Shown here in pieces: positions 45,874-55,400 of a DNA stretch of 64,000 nucleotides. The number at the start of each line of letters is the position of its first letter. Positions within the stretch are counted from its first letter, which is position 1. This DNA is from Paenibacillus cellulosilyticus (GTDB lineage: Bacteria > Bacillota > Bacilli > Paenibacillales > Paenibacillaceae). A model generated the notes under the pieces. The model made no database searches, was not told the origin of the DNA, and worked only from the letters and a program-made list of their open reading frames with translations. Location of the stretch: contig NZ_QGTQ01000002.1 in NCBI RefSeq assembly GCF_003182255.1, positions 296,767 through 360,766 of the forward strand, written 5' to 3'. The position numbers and the translations under genes are program-made.

Positions 45874-46608
45874 TTATTCAGCATCCGATGGGCGAGCCAT
45901 CATACGAATCGCTGCTTCATGAAGCGACTCGAACGTACCCGCGTCCGTCCACCAGCCGTTAAGTACCATGTAGGTCAGCTTGCCTGAACGGGCATACGCA
46001 TTGTTCAGATCTGTAATTTCCAACTCGCCGCGTTCCGAAGGCGTCAGGCCCGCAATTAAATCGAAGGCGGACGAATCGTAGAAGTAAATACCCGTTACGC
46101 TATAGCTGGTATCCGGCGTTTCCGGCTTCTCCGTAATGCGTATGATCGTCTGCTCGCTTGCGTCGAATGTTGGTACACCGTAGCGCCGAGGATCCGGCAC
46201 ATGCTTGAGCAGCACCATCGCTCCGCTTTCTTGCAGCTCAAACTGATTGGCGAAGCGCTCAAGCGAGTCCTCGAACAGATTGTCGCCTAGCAGCATGACG
46301 AATCGTTCATCCGCTCCAATGAATGGCTTCGCCAGATCCAGCGCCTGCGCAATGCCGCCTGCTTCTTCTTGTATCCGATACGTAATCGAGACGCCGAACT
46401 CCACACCGCTGCCAAGATACGCAATGAACAGTCCGGCCGTCGCACGGCCTGTAATAAGCAAAATGTCGGTAATGCCAGCCTCTTTCATTTTGTCAATCGC
46501 ATAATGAATCATCGGATAACGGCCAACGGGCAGCATATGTTTATTAAACAATTGCGACAACGGCCGAAGACGTGTTCCGGTCCCGCCGGCCAATATGACA
46601 GCTTTCAC
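45874..46608 (-). CDS. rfbA: Glucose-1-phosphate thymidylyltransferase (SpsI/RmlA-like)
   Basis: This 244-residue nucleotidyltransferase joins a sugar-1-phosphate to dTTP (or a similar NTP). It has the signature LAGGTGTRLRPLSQLFNKHMLPVG, MLLGDN, KPETPDTSYSVTGIYFY and GWWTDAGT. Its length fits the short SpsI type of the Bacillus spore polysaccharide operon better than the longer RmlA of enterobacteria. No RmlB, C or D partners lie next to it, so dTDP-glucose may be used as such or feed genes elsewhere. It starts at GTG behind GGAGGGAG and lies in the middle of the glycosyltransferase run. Confidence 0.9.
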   Translation of the reverse strand: MKAVILAGGTGTRLRPLSQLFNKHMLPVGRYPMIHYAIDKMKEAGITDILLITGRATAGLFIAYLGSGVEFGVSITYRIQEEAGGIAQALDLAKPFIGADERFVMLLGDNLFEDSLERFANQFELQESGAMVLLKHVPDPRRYGVPTFDASEQTIIRITEKPETPDTSYSVTGIYFYDSSAFDLIAGLTPSERGELEITDLNNAYARSGKLTYMVLNGWWTDAGTFESLHEAAIRMMARPSDAE

Positions 46609-46651
46609 TTACGATCTCCCTCCTGCGTGAACGGGCATAGGTGCCCGTCCG

Positions 46652-47416
46652 TCATGTGCCGATAAAAACACTCGGATCGATTCCCCACTTATCGATGAAC
46701 AACTGGCGGTTCCGCGCAAGCAGCTGTTTAACGGTATCCTCACCCTGCTGCCGGAAACTCGCACTGCCTTCGTGATAGATAAGCGCATCGCGGCACATCA
46801 TCAGTCCGTAGCCATTCATCCGAATGCGTAAGCAGTAATCGTCATCCTCGTAATGGCCAGGTGAGAATCGTTCGTCCAGTTCTCCAACCTTCTCATACAC
46901 TTCACGTTTGAACAGCATGCACAATCCGACGATGCGAAGAACCCGTTCCCGCGCATTCGGATCCGAACGGTTCGTCTGCTCCGCAATTCGCATGAACTGC
47001 TCGATTCCATCGAACGAATACGTCACCTGCTGCTGGCCGCTTGCATAGTTCGTAACGGGTCCCGCCAATCCGATGCTTGGCTCCTGCGCCAGTCCAGCAG
47101 AGAGATTAAGCAGCCAGTTCGGCGTTACGACAATATCGTTGTTGAGCAGCATCAATTGCTCGCCTGATGCAATTCGGAGCCCCTTGTTACATGCCGATGG
47201 AAACCCAATGTTTCCTGTTACCGCGACGAATGTAATGCCGCTGCTTGCACACCATTCTGCCGTCCCGTCGCTTGATCCGTTATCGACGACGATAAGCTCA
47301 TAAGGCGTCACTTGTTCGTCGGTATACGTACGAATCGATTGAATTAACCGCTGCAGCAGCGGCAAGCCGTTGTAGGTCGGTATAATAATGCTCGTCACTT
47401 TCGCACTCGTACTCAT
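46652..47416 (-). CDS. Family 2 glycosyltransferase
   Basis: This 254-residue GT-A enzyme has TSIIIPTYNGLPLL, IVVDNGSSDGT, LLNNDIVV and HYEDDDYCLRIR. It is similar to the catalytic domain of the GT2 at 43268-44647, including the GLAGPVTNYASGQQQV segment, but lacks the basic head and the C-terminal modules. The ATG overlaps the stop of the preceding gene by one base (TAATG) and has GGAGG eight bases upstream. The Asp-rich second motif is typical of rhamnosyl- and N-acetylglucosaminyl-transferase relatives, though the sugar cannot be assigned. Confidence 0.9.
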   Translation of the reverse strand: MSTSAKVTSIIIPTYNGLPLLQRLIQSIRTYTDEQVTPYELIVVDNGSSDGTAEWCASSGITFVAVTGNIGFPSACNKGLRIASGEQLMLLNNDIVVTPNWLLNLSAGLAQEPSIGLAGPVTNYASGQQQVTYSFDGIEQFMRIAEQTNRSDPNARERVLRIVGLCMLFKREVYEKVGELDERFSPGHYEDDDYCLRIRMNGYGLMMCRDALIYHEGSASFRQQGEDTVKQLLARNRQLFIDKWGIDPSVFIGT

Positions 47417-48225
47417 TAGAGCTGCCTCCGCATGACGACATGCCGCCTACGCCCGCTATCGTCGTTCGTTAATCGACTGCCCCCTGCATTCATCGCATAT
47501 TTGAGCGCTTCGATATGGTCGCCGATAATGAGTCGAGAGACTTCATTGTCCTTGCCTACGTTGCTGTTCCGAACCCGATTCGTCTGCAGCACATTGACCG
47601 CAGCCGCTGTCCGTATGCGCAGCCCCGCTTCGATCACGGCAGCCTGCGCCTTCGGCGGTACAGCCAGCATCCCGCTTCCGATCCGCTCGATGGCACGCCG
47701 CGACATCGCATGCGGCACGCATGTCATCGAGTTCGCGCGCAGATCCGGACGGCCAAGCGACAAGTTGAGAAATGCCTTCATCTTTGTCACTTCATCCCAA
47801 TCGCGGAACAACGGCAGAAACGGGGATATGTCGTTGAGCGCCACATCTGCCCCCTGCGCAATGGCTGCAATAAAACGTTTGAGCCGGTCGGCACCAATCG
47901 GAATATCGCTGTCCACGAACAAGACAATGTCGGATTTCGTAAGCTTTGCGCCGATCGAACGTCCAACGTCATGCCCAAGCTTCTCCGCATAGTGCACCGC
48001 CGTCACCTGTGGAAAGGATCGGGCAATCGATAAACTGCTATCTGTGCAGCCATTAAGCACAACAACAATCTCTTCCAGCGGCAGTTTGCCGAGCTCCCGA
48101 AGGACGAGCGGCAGTGTCGCCTCCTCGTTCAGCACCGTAACGACGGCAGATACTCGGCAGTCGACTGGCAGCACTGCTGGAGTCTCCTCTGTCGAGACAC
48201 GTTTTCCTCGTCGTCCCCTTGACAT
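47416..48225 (-). CDS. Family 2 glycosyltransferase-like protein with short basic head
   Basis: This 269-residue protein has the GT-A features VSAVVTVLNEEATL, EIVVVLNGCTDSS, GHDVGRSIGA and VLFVDSDIPI. The DxD motif is present as DSD. It starts with SRGRRGKR, a short basic head. A close paralogue follows upstream (48233-49156), sharing GHDVGR, VALND, RPDL and PHA(M/L)SR. The ATG 48225 is behind GAGGTGA, which itself contains the preceding gene's stop codon seven bases away. Confidence 0.86.
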   Translation of the reverse strand: MSRGRRGKRVSTEETPAVLPVDCRVSAVVTVLNEEATLPLVLRELGKLPLEEIVVVLNGCTDSSLSIARSFPQVTAVHYAEKLGHDVGRSIGAKLTKSDIVLFVDSDIPIGADRLKRFIAAIAQGADVALNDISPFLPLFRDWDEVTKMKAFLNLSLGRPDLRANSMTCVPHAMSRRAIERIGSGMLAVPPKAQAAVIEAGLRIRTAAAVNVLQTNRVRNSNVGKDNEVSRLIIGDHIEALKYAMNAGGSRLTNDDSGRRRHVVMRRQL

Positions 48226-48232
48226 GCTGGCT

Positions 48233-49156
48233 TCACCTCGCATAGTGCCTTTTTCTTGTTTGATCTACAAATCCACATCGGTCATCCCCTCTGCCCAGCA
48301 CCCATTCCAACGCTTCTAGATGGTCGCCGACAATCACATACTCGAGCGGCTTCATCCTCTCCCGCTCCCTACGGGGCGGATTCAGCTTGCCTACATTCAC
48401 ATGATGGACAGCCTTCACCCGAAGCCCTAGTCGAATCGCTTTAGCATGAGCAAGCGGAGGTACCGCGAGCGACTCTGCGCCAACTGCTGTTAGAGCAGAT
48501 CGGCTGAGTGCATGAGGAACGGCAGTCATAGAGGTTCCATTCAAATCCGGCCGCTGCAGCATCGCATTGAGCGCATGCTTAGCGAGCACCACGCTGTGTA
48601 CGATCGGCTTGGCAGTTGGACCGGAATAGTCATTAAGCGCCACATCGACACCTTCGCGGAGCACAGCAGCTACGAATGGACGCAGTCGAGACGCCGAGAT
48701 GACCATGTCGCCATCGATGAATAGCAGCACATCGCCACGTGCCGCCTCTGCACCGACTGCGCGCCCGACATCATGGCCTAGCGGTTCCGCATACTCGATT
48801 ACACGAGCGCCTGCTTTCTTCGCGATAACCGATGAGCCGTCTCTCGTGCCATTCGCGACAACAATAACTTCCGTAGAAGGATGGACTGCGAAAGCTTCCC
48901 GAATAACGCGGCGTATCGTTCGACGTTCATTCATCACGGGGATAATGACCGATACGAGCGGTATCGAATCGCTGCGTTCCGTTTCGCCGACCGGTCTGGT
49001 GCGGTGCACCGACGATGCAGGACGGCTCAGCTTGCGGCCTGACGGTCCCCTGCGGCGTACAACCCGGCCTCGTGCTCCTCCGGCATCCGAAGACTGCGAG
49101 CTTCCACCGACTCTGCCAGAACGAGACCGAATTCCGCTAATTAACAATCGGTTCAT
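48233..49156 (-). CDS. Family 2 glycosyltransferase-like protein with long Arg/Ser-rich head
   Basis: This 307-residue protein has a 60-residue head rich in Arg, Ser and Gly, then a GT-A domain with [39 protein letters not shown] and [10 protein letters not shown]. The paralogue after it has only a short head. It is the first gene of the glycosyltransferase run, read from a candidate mother-cell type promoter at 49192-49200. It starts at ATG 49156 behind AAGAGGTGG. Confidence 0.86.
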   Translation of the reverse strand: MNRLLISGIRSRSGRVGGSSQSSDAGGARGRVVRRRGPSGRKLSRPASSVHRTRPVGETERSDSIPLVSVIIPVMNERRTIRRVIREAFAVHPSTEVIVVANGTRDGSSVIAKKAGARVIEYAEPLGHDVGRAVGAEAARGDVLLFIDGDMVISASRLRPFVAAVLREGVDVALNDYSGPTAKPIVHSVVLAKHALNAMLQRPDLNGTSMTAVPHALSRSALTAVGAESLAVPPLAHAKAIRLGLRVKAVHHVNVGKLNPPRRERERMKPLEYVIVGDHLEALEWVLGRGDDRCGFVDQTRKRHYAR

Positions 49157-49191
49157 ACATTAGCCACCTCTTGAATGAATCGCTTGCGGTA

Positions 49192-49200
49192 TATTGTATG
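49192..49200 (-). promoter_or_regulatory. Candidate mother-cell sigma factor -10 element
   Basis: On the minus strand CATACAATA fits both the sigmaK -10 pattern CATAnnnTA and the sigmaE pattern CATACAnT. It lies about 36 nt before the start of the first glycosyltransferase gene. I do not see a matching -35 element at the expected distance, so the call rests on the -10 alone. The rest of 49201-49445 shows no gene or other signal that I can support. Confidence 0.3.
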
Positions 49201-49445
49201 TTTGTCAACCTACTTCGCAACGGCGTATGTACGTCAAGGCATTCGTGGCTGGTTATTCCGTGTAGTTGCTGGCATGATGGCCATCTAGAAGCTCTATCAG
49301 AATGCGCTATGTTTCCGCTCTGCAAGCTGATTTAAGAGTTCTATTAACCTACTCGAACAATCCCTCTCTACTATGCTGCCCCCCTTCTACTTTTGTACAA
49401 AATGCCGCTGCGCTCCGTTTCTCTACCAACTGGCCTTCCACACAA

Positions 49446-49493
49446 AATGGGCTGTACAGCGACATACGTCGGTACAGCCCATTGGCTTTTTTT
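49446..49493. terminator. Bidirectional intrinsic terminator of the giant repeat gene
   Basis: Perfect 12-bp arms AATGGGCTGTAC (49446-49457) and GTACAGCCCATT (49472-49483) enclose a 14-nt loop. On the plus strand TTTTTTT follows; on the minus strand TTTTGTG follows. It lies right after the stop of the minus-strand gene at 49500. Confidence 0.9.
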
Positions 49494-49499
49494 ATCGGA

Positions 49500-52400
49500 T
49501 TAGCCCCGCTTTACCCCGATGGCAATCCAGTTAATGAAGCCTATCGGCTCCATGCTGAAGCGGATGCGGGAGATCGTCACCAAAGCGAATTCCTCCGACT
49601 TGCCTTTCAGCGTTGCGATGCAAGCAGGATGATCAGTCATCGCTACGAAGACGTAGCTGTTGTCTTGGAACGACTCCTCGAAAGGAATCATGACCTCACA
49701 TGTTTCCTCTTGCCCCGTAAAGGCGAATGATGTTAAGCCGCATTGCTGGAACTTCAACTTCGATGCCGCTGGTGCAGTAACCGGTGTGAACGTCAGGTTG
49801 CTCTCTGCAACAGCACCAGATGCCAGTTCCCTCGAGCCGATCGCACCGTCTACCAGATGAGCGCCAACAACCGAGCCCGGCTGCAAATGCTTCGACTCGA
49901 TCGAGCCCTCCATCACGCCTGGCTTGCCGATCAGGCGAATGACATCAGCAGACAGCTTGCTGACACCTACGCTGCCTTCTGCAATCGCTTCGCTCGTAAC
50001 GGCACCATCGGACAAGTGGTTGGCACTTACTGCATGATCGGCGAGCTTATCGCCTTCGACTACGCCTAGCGTCAGGTGATCCGGCAAAATCGTACCGTAT
50101 GCGATGTGCGAGGAACGAACCGCCAAGTCAGCTAATTGATCCGAACCAACTGCGCTGCCTGCGATTTTGCTCTCCGTCACAGCGCCATCTGCCAGCTGCT
50201 CGCTGCGAACCGAACCGCCAGCCAGCTTACTGACCGTAACCGAGCCGTCTGCCAGCTTCGCTGTTGTTACGACGCCATCGACCAGCTGTACATTGCCTAC
50301 CGACGAAGTCGCCAGCTTCGCTGCCGTTACCGAGCCATCGACCAGCTTCGCATTCGTTACGGCGTTATCAGTCAGCTTCGCTGCCGTCACAGCGCCGTCC
50401 GCCAGCTGCACGCCTCCTACCGAGGCTGCTGTCAGCTTCGCTATCGTTACCGAGCCATCGGCCAGCTTCGATGCTGTCACCGCTCCATCCGTCAGCTTCG
50501 CTGCAGATACGGCGCCATCGACCAGCTGCACGCCGCCTACCGATGCTGCCGTCAGCTTATCGGCTGTGACAGAGCCCTCTGCCAGCTTCGATGCCGTTAT
50601 GCTGCCGTCCGTCAGCTTCTCGGACGATACCGCGCCGTCGATCAGCTGCTCGTTGCCCACCGACGCTGCCGTTAGCTTATCGACTGTGACAGAACCTTCT
50701 GCCAGCTTCGATGCCGTTACGCTGCCGTCCGTCAGCTTCTCGGACGATACCGCGCCGTCGATCAGCTGCTCGTTGCCCACCGACGCTGCCGTCAGCTTAT
50801 CGGCTGTGACAGAACCTTCTGCCAGCTTCGATGCTGTCACGCTGCCGTCCGTCAGCTTCTCGGACGTTACCGCGCCGTCGATCAGCTGCTCATTGCCCAC
50901 CGATGCTGCCGTCAACTTCTCTGCTGTAACAGAACCTTCTGCCAGCTTCGATGCCGTTACGCTGCCGTCTATCAGCTTCTCGGACGATACCGCGCCGTCG
51001 ATCAGCTGCTCATTGCCCACCGATGCTGCCGTCAACTTCTCTGCTGTAACAGAACCTTCTGCCAGCTTCGATGCCGTTACGCTGCCGTCTATCAGCTTCT
51101 CGGACGATACCGCGCCGTCGATCAACTGCTCGTTGCCCACCGACGCTGCCGTCAGCTTATCGGCTGTAACAGAACCTTCTGCCAGCTTCGATGCCGTTAC
51201 GCTGCCGTCCGTCAGCTTCTCGGACGATACCGCGCCGTCGATCAGCTGCTCGTTGCCCACCGATGCTGCCGTCAGCTTATCGGCTGTGACAGAACCTTCT
51301 GCCAGCTTCGATGCCGTTACGCTGCCGTCCGTCAGCTTATCGGACGATACCGCGCCGTCGATCAGCTGCTCGTTGCCCACCGATGCTGCCGTCAGCTTAT
51401 CGGCTGTGACAGAATCTTCTGCCAGCTTCGATGCCGTTACGCTGCCATCGGTCAGCTTCTCGGACGATACCGCGCCGTCGATCAGCTGCTCGTTGCCCAC
51501 CGACGCTGCCGTCAGCTTATCGGCTGTGACAGAACCCTCTGCCAGCTTCGATGCCGTTACGCTGCCATCGGTCAGCTTCTCGGACGATACCGCGCCGTCG
51601 ATCAGCTGCTCGTTGCCCACCGACGCTGCCGTCAGCTTATCGGCTGTGACAGAACCCTCTGCCAGCTTCGATGCCGTTACGCTGCCATCGGTCAGCTTCT
51701 CGGACGATACCGCGCCGTCGATCAGCTGCTCGTTGCCCACCGATGCTGCCGTCAGCTTATCGGCTGTGACAGAACCTTCTGCCAGCTTCGATCCCGTTAC
51801 GGCGCCATCCGTCAGCTTATAGGACGATACGGCACCGTCAATCAGTTGGTCACAGCCTACAGAGGCTGCCGTCAGCTTATCAACTGTGACGGAACCATCC
51901 GCCAGCTTCGCCGCCGTTACGGCGCCATCCGTTAGCTTCGCAGACGAAACGACACCATCGATCAATTGCTGATTGCCTACCGAAGCAGTTGTCAATTTCG
52001 CCGCTGTGACGGATCCATCCGCCAGCTTCGCCGCCGTTACGGCACCATTCATCAGCTTTTCGGACGTGACGGCATCATTCATCAACTGTACGCCGCCTAC
52101 CGATGCTGCCGTCAGCTTATCAGCTGTGACAGCCCCCTCCGCAAGCTTCGCCGCCGTAACGGCGCCATCGATCAGCTTATCGGACGATACAGCACCGTCA
52201 ACCAACTGCAATTCGCCTACCGATGCGACCGTCAGCTTCTCTGCCGTCACCGAGCTGTCCGCCAGCTTCGTTGACGTTACACTGCCATCGGTCAGCTTGG
52301 AAGCCGAAACGATACCATCCGCCAGCTGAAGGCCACCTACCGATGCGGTCGCAAGCTTTGCTGCCGTTACAGCTCCATCGGCCAGCTTCACAGCTGTTAC

Positions 52401-55400
52401 AGCACCGTCCGCCAGCTTATCATTGGATACTGCACCGTCGACCAATTGCACTTCGCCTACCGATGCGATCGTCAGCTTCGCCGCTGTGACGGATTCGTCT
52501 GCCAGCTTATCAGCCGTTACAGCGCCGTCCATCAGCTGAACTTCGCCTACAGACGCAGCCGTCAGTTTCTCGGCTGTTACCGAACCGTCCGCCAGCTTCG
52601 TTACCGATACCGCTCCGTTCGTCAGCTTGGATGCCGATACAACGCCATCCGCTAGCTGGATATTACCGACCGAGGCTGCCGCAAGTTTCGATGCAGTTAC
52701 CGCGCCATCCGCCAGCTTCGTCTCTGTCACAGACCCATCTGTCAGCTTCTCCGCCGATACGGCGTTATCCGCAAGCTTGAACAGACTAACCGAACCGTTC
52801 TGCAGTTTCGATTCCGATATTGCATCGTCCGTCAAATGAGCGTTATAGATCAACGCTTCCGTCAGCTTCGCCGTTGTCACTGCACCATCAGCCAGCTTGG
52901 ATTCTGTAACGATGCTATCCGCCAAATGACGGTTTCGAACCGCTGTATCCGCAAGCTTCGATGCGATAACCGATCCGTCGACGAGCTTGGAAGTCGTAAC
53001 CGAATCCTCGGCGAGCTTCTCTTCTGTAACCGCGCCTTCGACCAGCTTCGATTCCGTCACAATGCCATCTGTCAGGTGGATGCTCTTAACCGCCGAGTAA
53101 TCCAGCTTCTCTGCCGTCACCGCACCGTCTGCCAGCTTGCCGTACGTGACCGAGCCTGTTGCCAGCTCGCCCGTGCCTACCGAACCGGCAGCAAGGTGAA
53201 TGCCGAGCACAGCGCCTGGCGCCAGCTTCGCGCTTGTGACGCTGCATTCCATCAGATTATTGGAATCTACTGAGCCGTCTGCCAGCTTCGAGCCCACAAT
53301 CAATCCATCTTCCAAATGATCCGTTCCAACGGCACCAGCCGCCAGCTTGGAACCTGTCACCGAACCTTCTGCCAGCTTACGCTCACTGACAGACTGATCC
53401 TGCAGCTGTAAGCCACTCACAGCGTGCTTAGCCAGGTGCTGCTCGCCTACAGAAGCATTCGCCAGCTTATCGCTGGTTACTGCGCCTGCTGCAAGAAGTG
53501 CGGAATCGATCGTTGACTGCTGCACGAATTTCGAAGCGTCCATCAAGCCGCTCAGTTTGCTCAGTGACACCGAGCCGTCTGCCAGCTGCTCCGTGCCAAC
53601 GCTGCCAGCAATGAGATGTGCACGATGAATACTGCCTTCGGCGAGCAAGCCGCCTGTAACGGTGCCCTGCTTCAGCTTGCTGCCATGCAGACTGCCTTCT
53701 GGCGCTTTATCAAAGGACAGCGCATCTCCAGCGAGATGAGCAAGCGTAACGGAACCTTTACGCAGATGATAGCCTTGAATCGATTCTGCCTTGAGATGTT
53801 TGCCCGATACCGATTCAAGCATCAGATGCTCGCCGCTGACGGAGCTTGGCGCAATTTTATCACTGTTGACCGCATCCTTTTGGAGCGCTTGACTGCTCAC
53901 GGCGTAAGGAGCAAGATGCTCCGAACCAACCGCGCCTTGAGACAAATGAATGCTGCGAACCGCACCTTCAGCAAGATGCTTCGCCTGTACGGCGCCGCTC
54001 GTCAGGTGTGCGGAGTTGACTGCGCCGTCTTTGAGATGAAGAGGGCCAACACTGCCACTCTGCAGATGATTGGCATTCACGCTCTCATGCGATAGATGTG
54101 CCGCCTCAATCGCACCCTGCAGTACATGTTCGGCACCAACGCTGCCCGATGTCAGATGAATGCCGAATACGGTACGCTCCGCCAAATGTCTGCTTCTGAC
54201 CGAATCGATAGCCAAATGATGCTCCGTTACCGCCTCTTCAGCAAGCTCGCGCGAGGTGATGGCATCTTCCGCAACCAGCTCCGAAGATATTGCACCCGGT
54301 GCAACATGCTGGCTCGTCACCGACCGCTTCGCAAGCTGCTCTCTGCCAACCGACTCCTCGGCAAGATGTGCCTGATGTACGGCTCCGTCCAGCAAATGCA
54401 AGGCACTGACACTGCCAAAAGCGAGCTTATCTTTCGTTACACTTTCGTTGCCGAGTTTATTCGACGTTACTGCGTAATCCGTCAGCTTATCCGTCGTGAT
54501 CGATTCCGGAGACAGCTTCAGCGAATTCACCGCATAGTCGGCCAAATGATGCGCGAACACGGTTCCGAAGCCGATGTGCCGCTCCGTTACGGATTGGGAC
54601 GCGAGCTTCGCGGATGTGATCGCTCCATCCTTCACCGCATCGCTCTCGACGGACCATTCCGCCAGATGGCGGGCCTCAATCGCGCCTGGGCACACATGCG
54701 AGGAATCGATCGTTTCCTCCATAATCGCTTCACCAGTAACCGCCCCCTGCGACAGATGGTAGGAGCGAATCGATTCCGGCGCAATTTTGTCGAACGTAAT
54801 GATTTCGTCTTTCAGATGTGACCGGTCAACTGCGCCTTCGGCAAGCTTCACGCTGCTCACGACACCGTCTGCCAGCTTGCTCCCGACTACCGCCCCGTCT
54901 GCCAACTGGGCTGTGCCAACGGCAGACAGGCTAATATTGTCCTGTTCCACCGATTGAAGCGCCAGCTTCCCATTCGTCACAGCGCCATCCTGCAAATGCG
55001 CCGTGTCTACTGATTCTTTCTGCAGTGCCTTCGACGACACGGAGCTTTCCGTTAAATGACGCTGTTCGATGCTGTTGTCAGCCAGCTTATCGGCTGAGAT
55101 CGAGGCGCGGCTAATATGCTTATGCTGAACGATCTCATCGGCAAGCTTCGCCGAAGTCACGCTGTAATCGGCAAGCTTAGAGGAGGTAATCGCATGATCG
55201 GCCAGCTTAATCGTCGTGACCGCCTGCTCCGATAGCTTCGTCGAGGTCAGCGACTCATCGGCGATATGACCTCCTTGTACTTGAAGAGGTGCGATGTGCG
55301 CTCCGAGTATCGCTCCTGCTTGAAGATGCTCCGAGGAGACGGCTTCGGCGGCCAGTGCGGATGATGTTACGGATTTGGACGCCAGCTCCCGAGCGCCTAC

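Noticed and set aside
50581-51780. Possible CRISPR array because of regular repeats
   Set aside because: There are no unique spacers between short repeats; the whole 120-bp unit is repeated and coding, and no cas genes are present.
50167-51822. Long plus-strand open frame of 551 codons opposite the giant repeat gene
   Set aside because: It is a by-product of the 30-bp periodicity, which keeps stops out of other frames. It is simple Ser/Ala/Pro repeat without a ribosome site, and the minus-strand frame is 2,438 codons with start signals.
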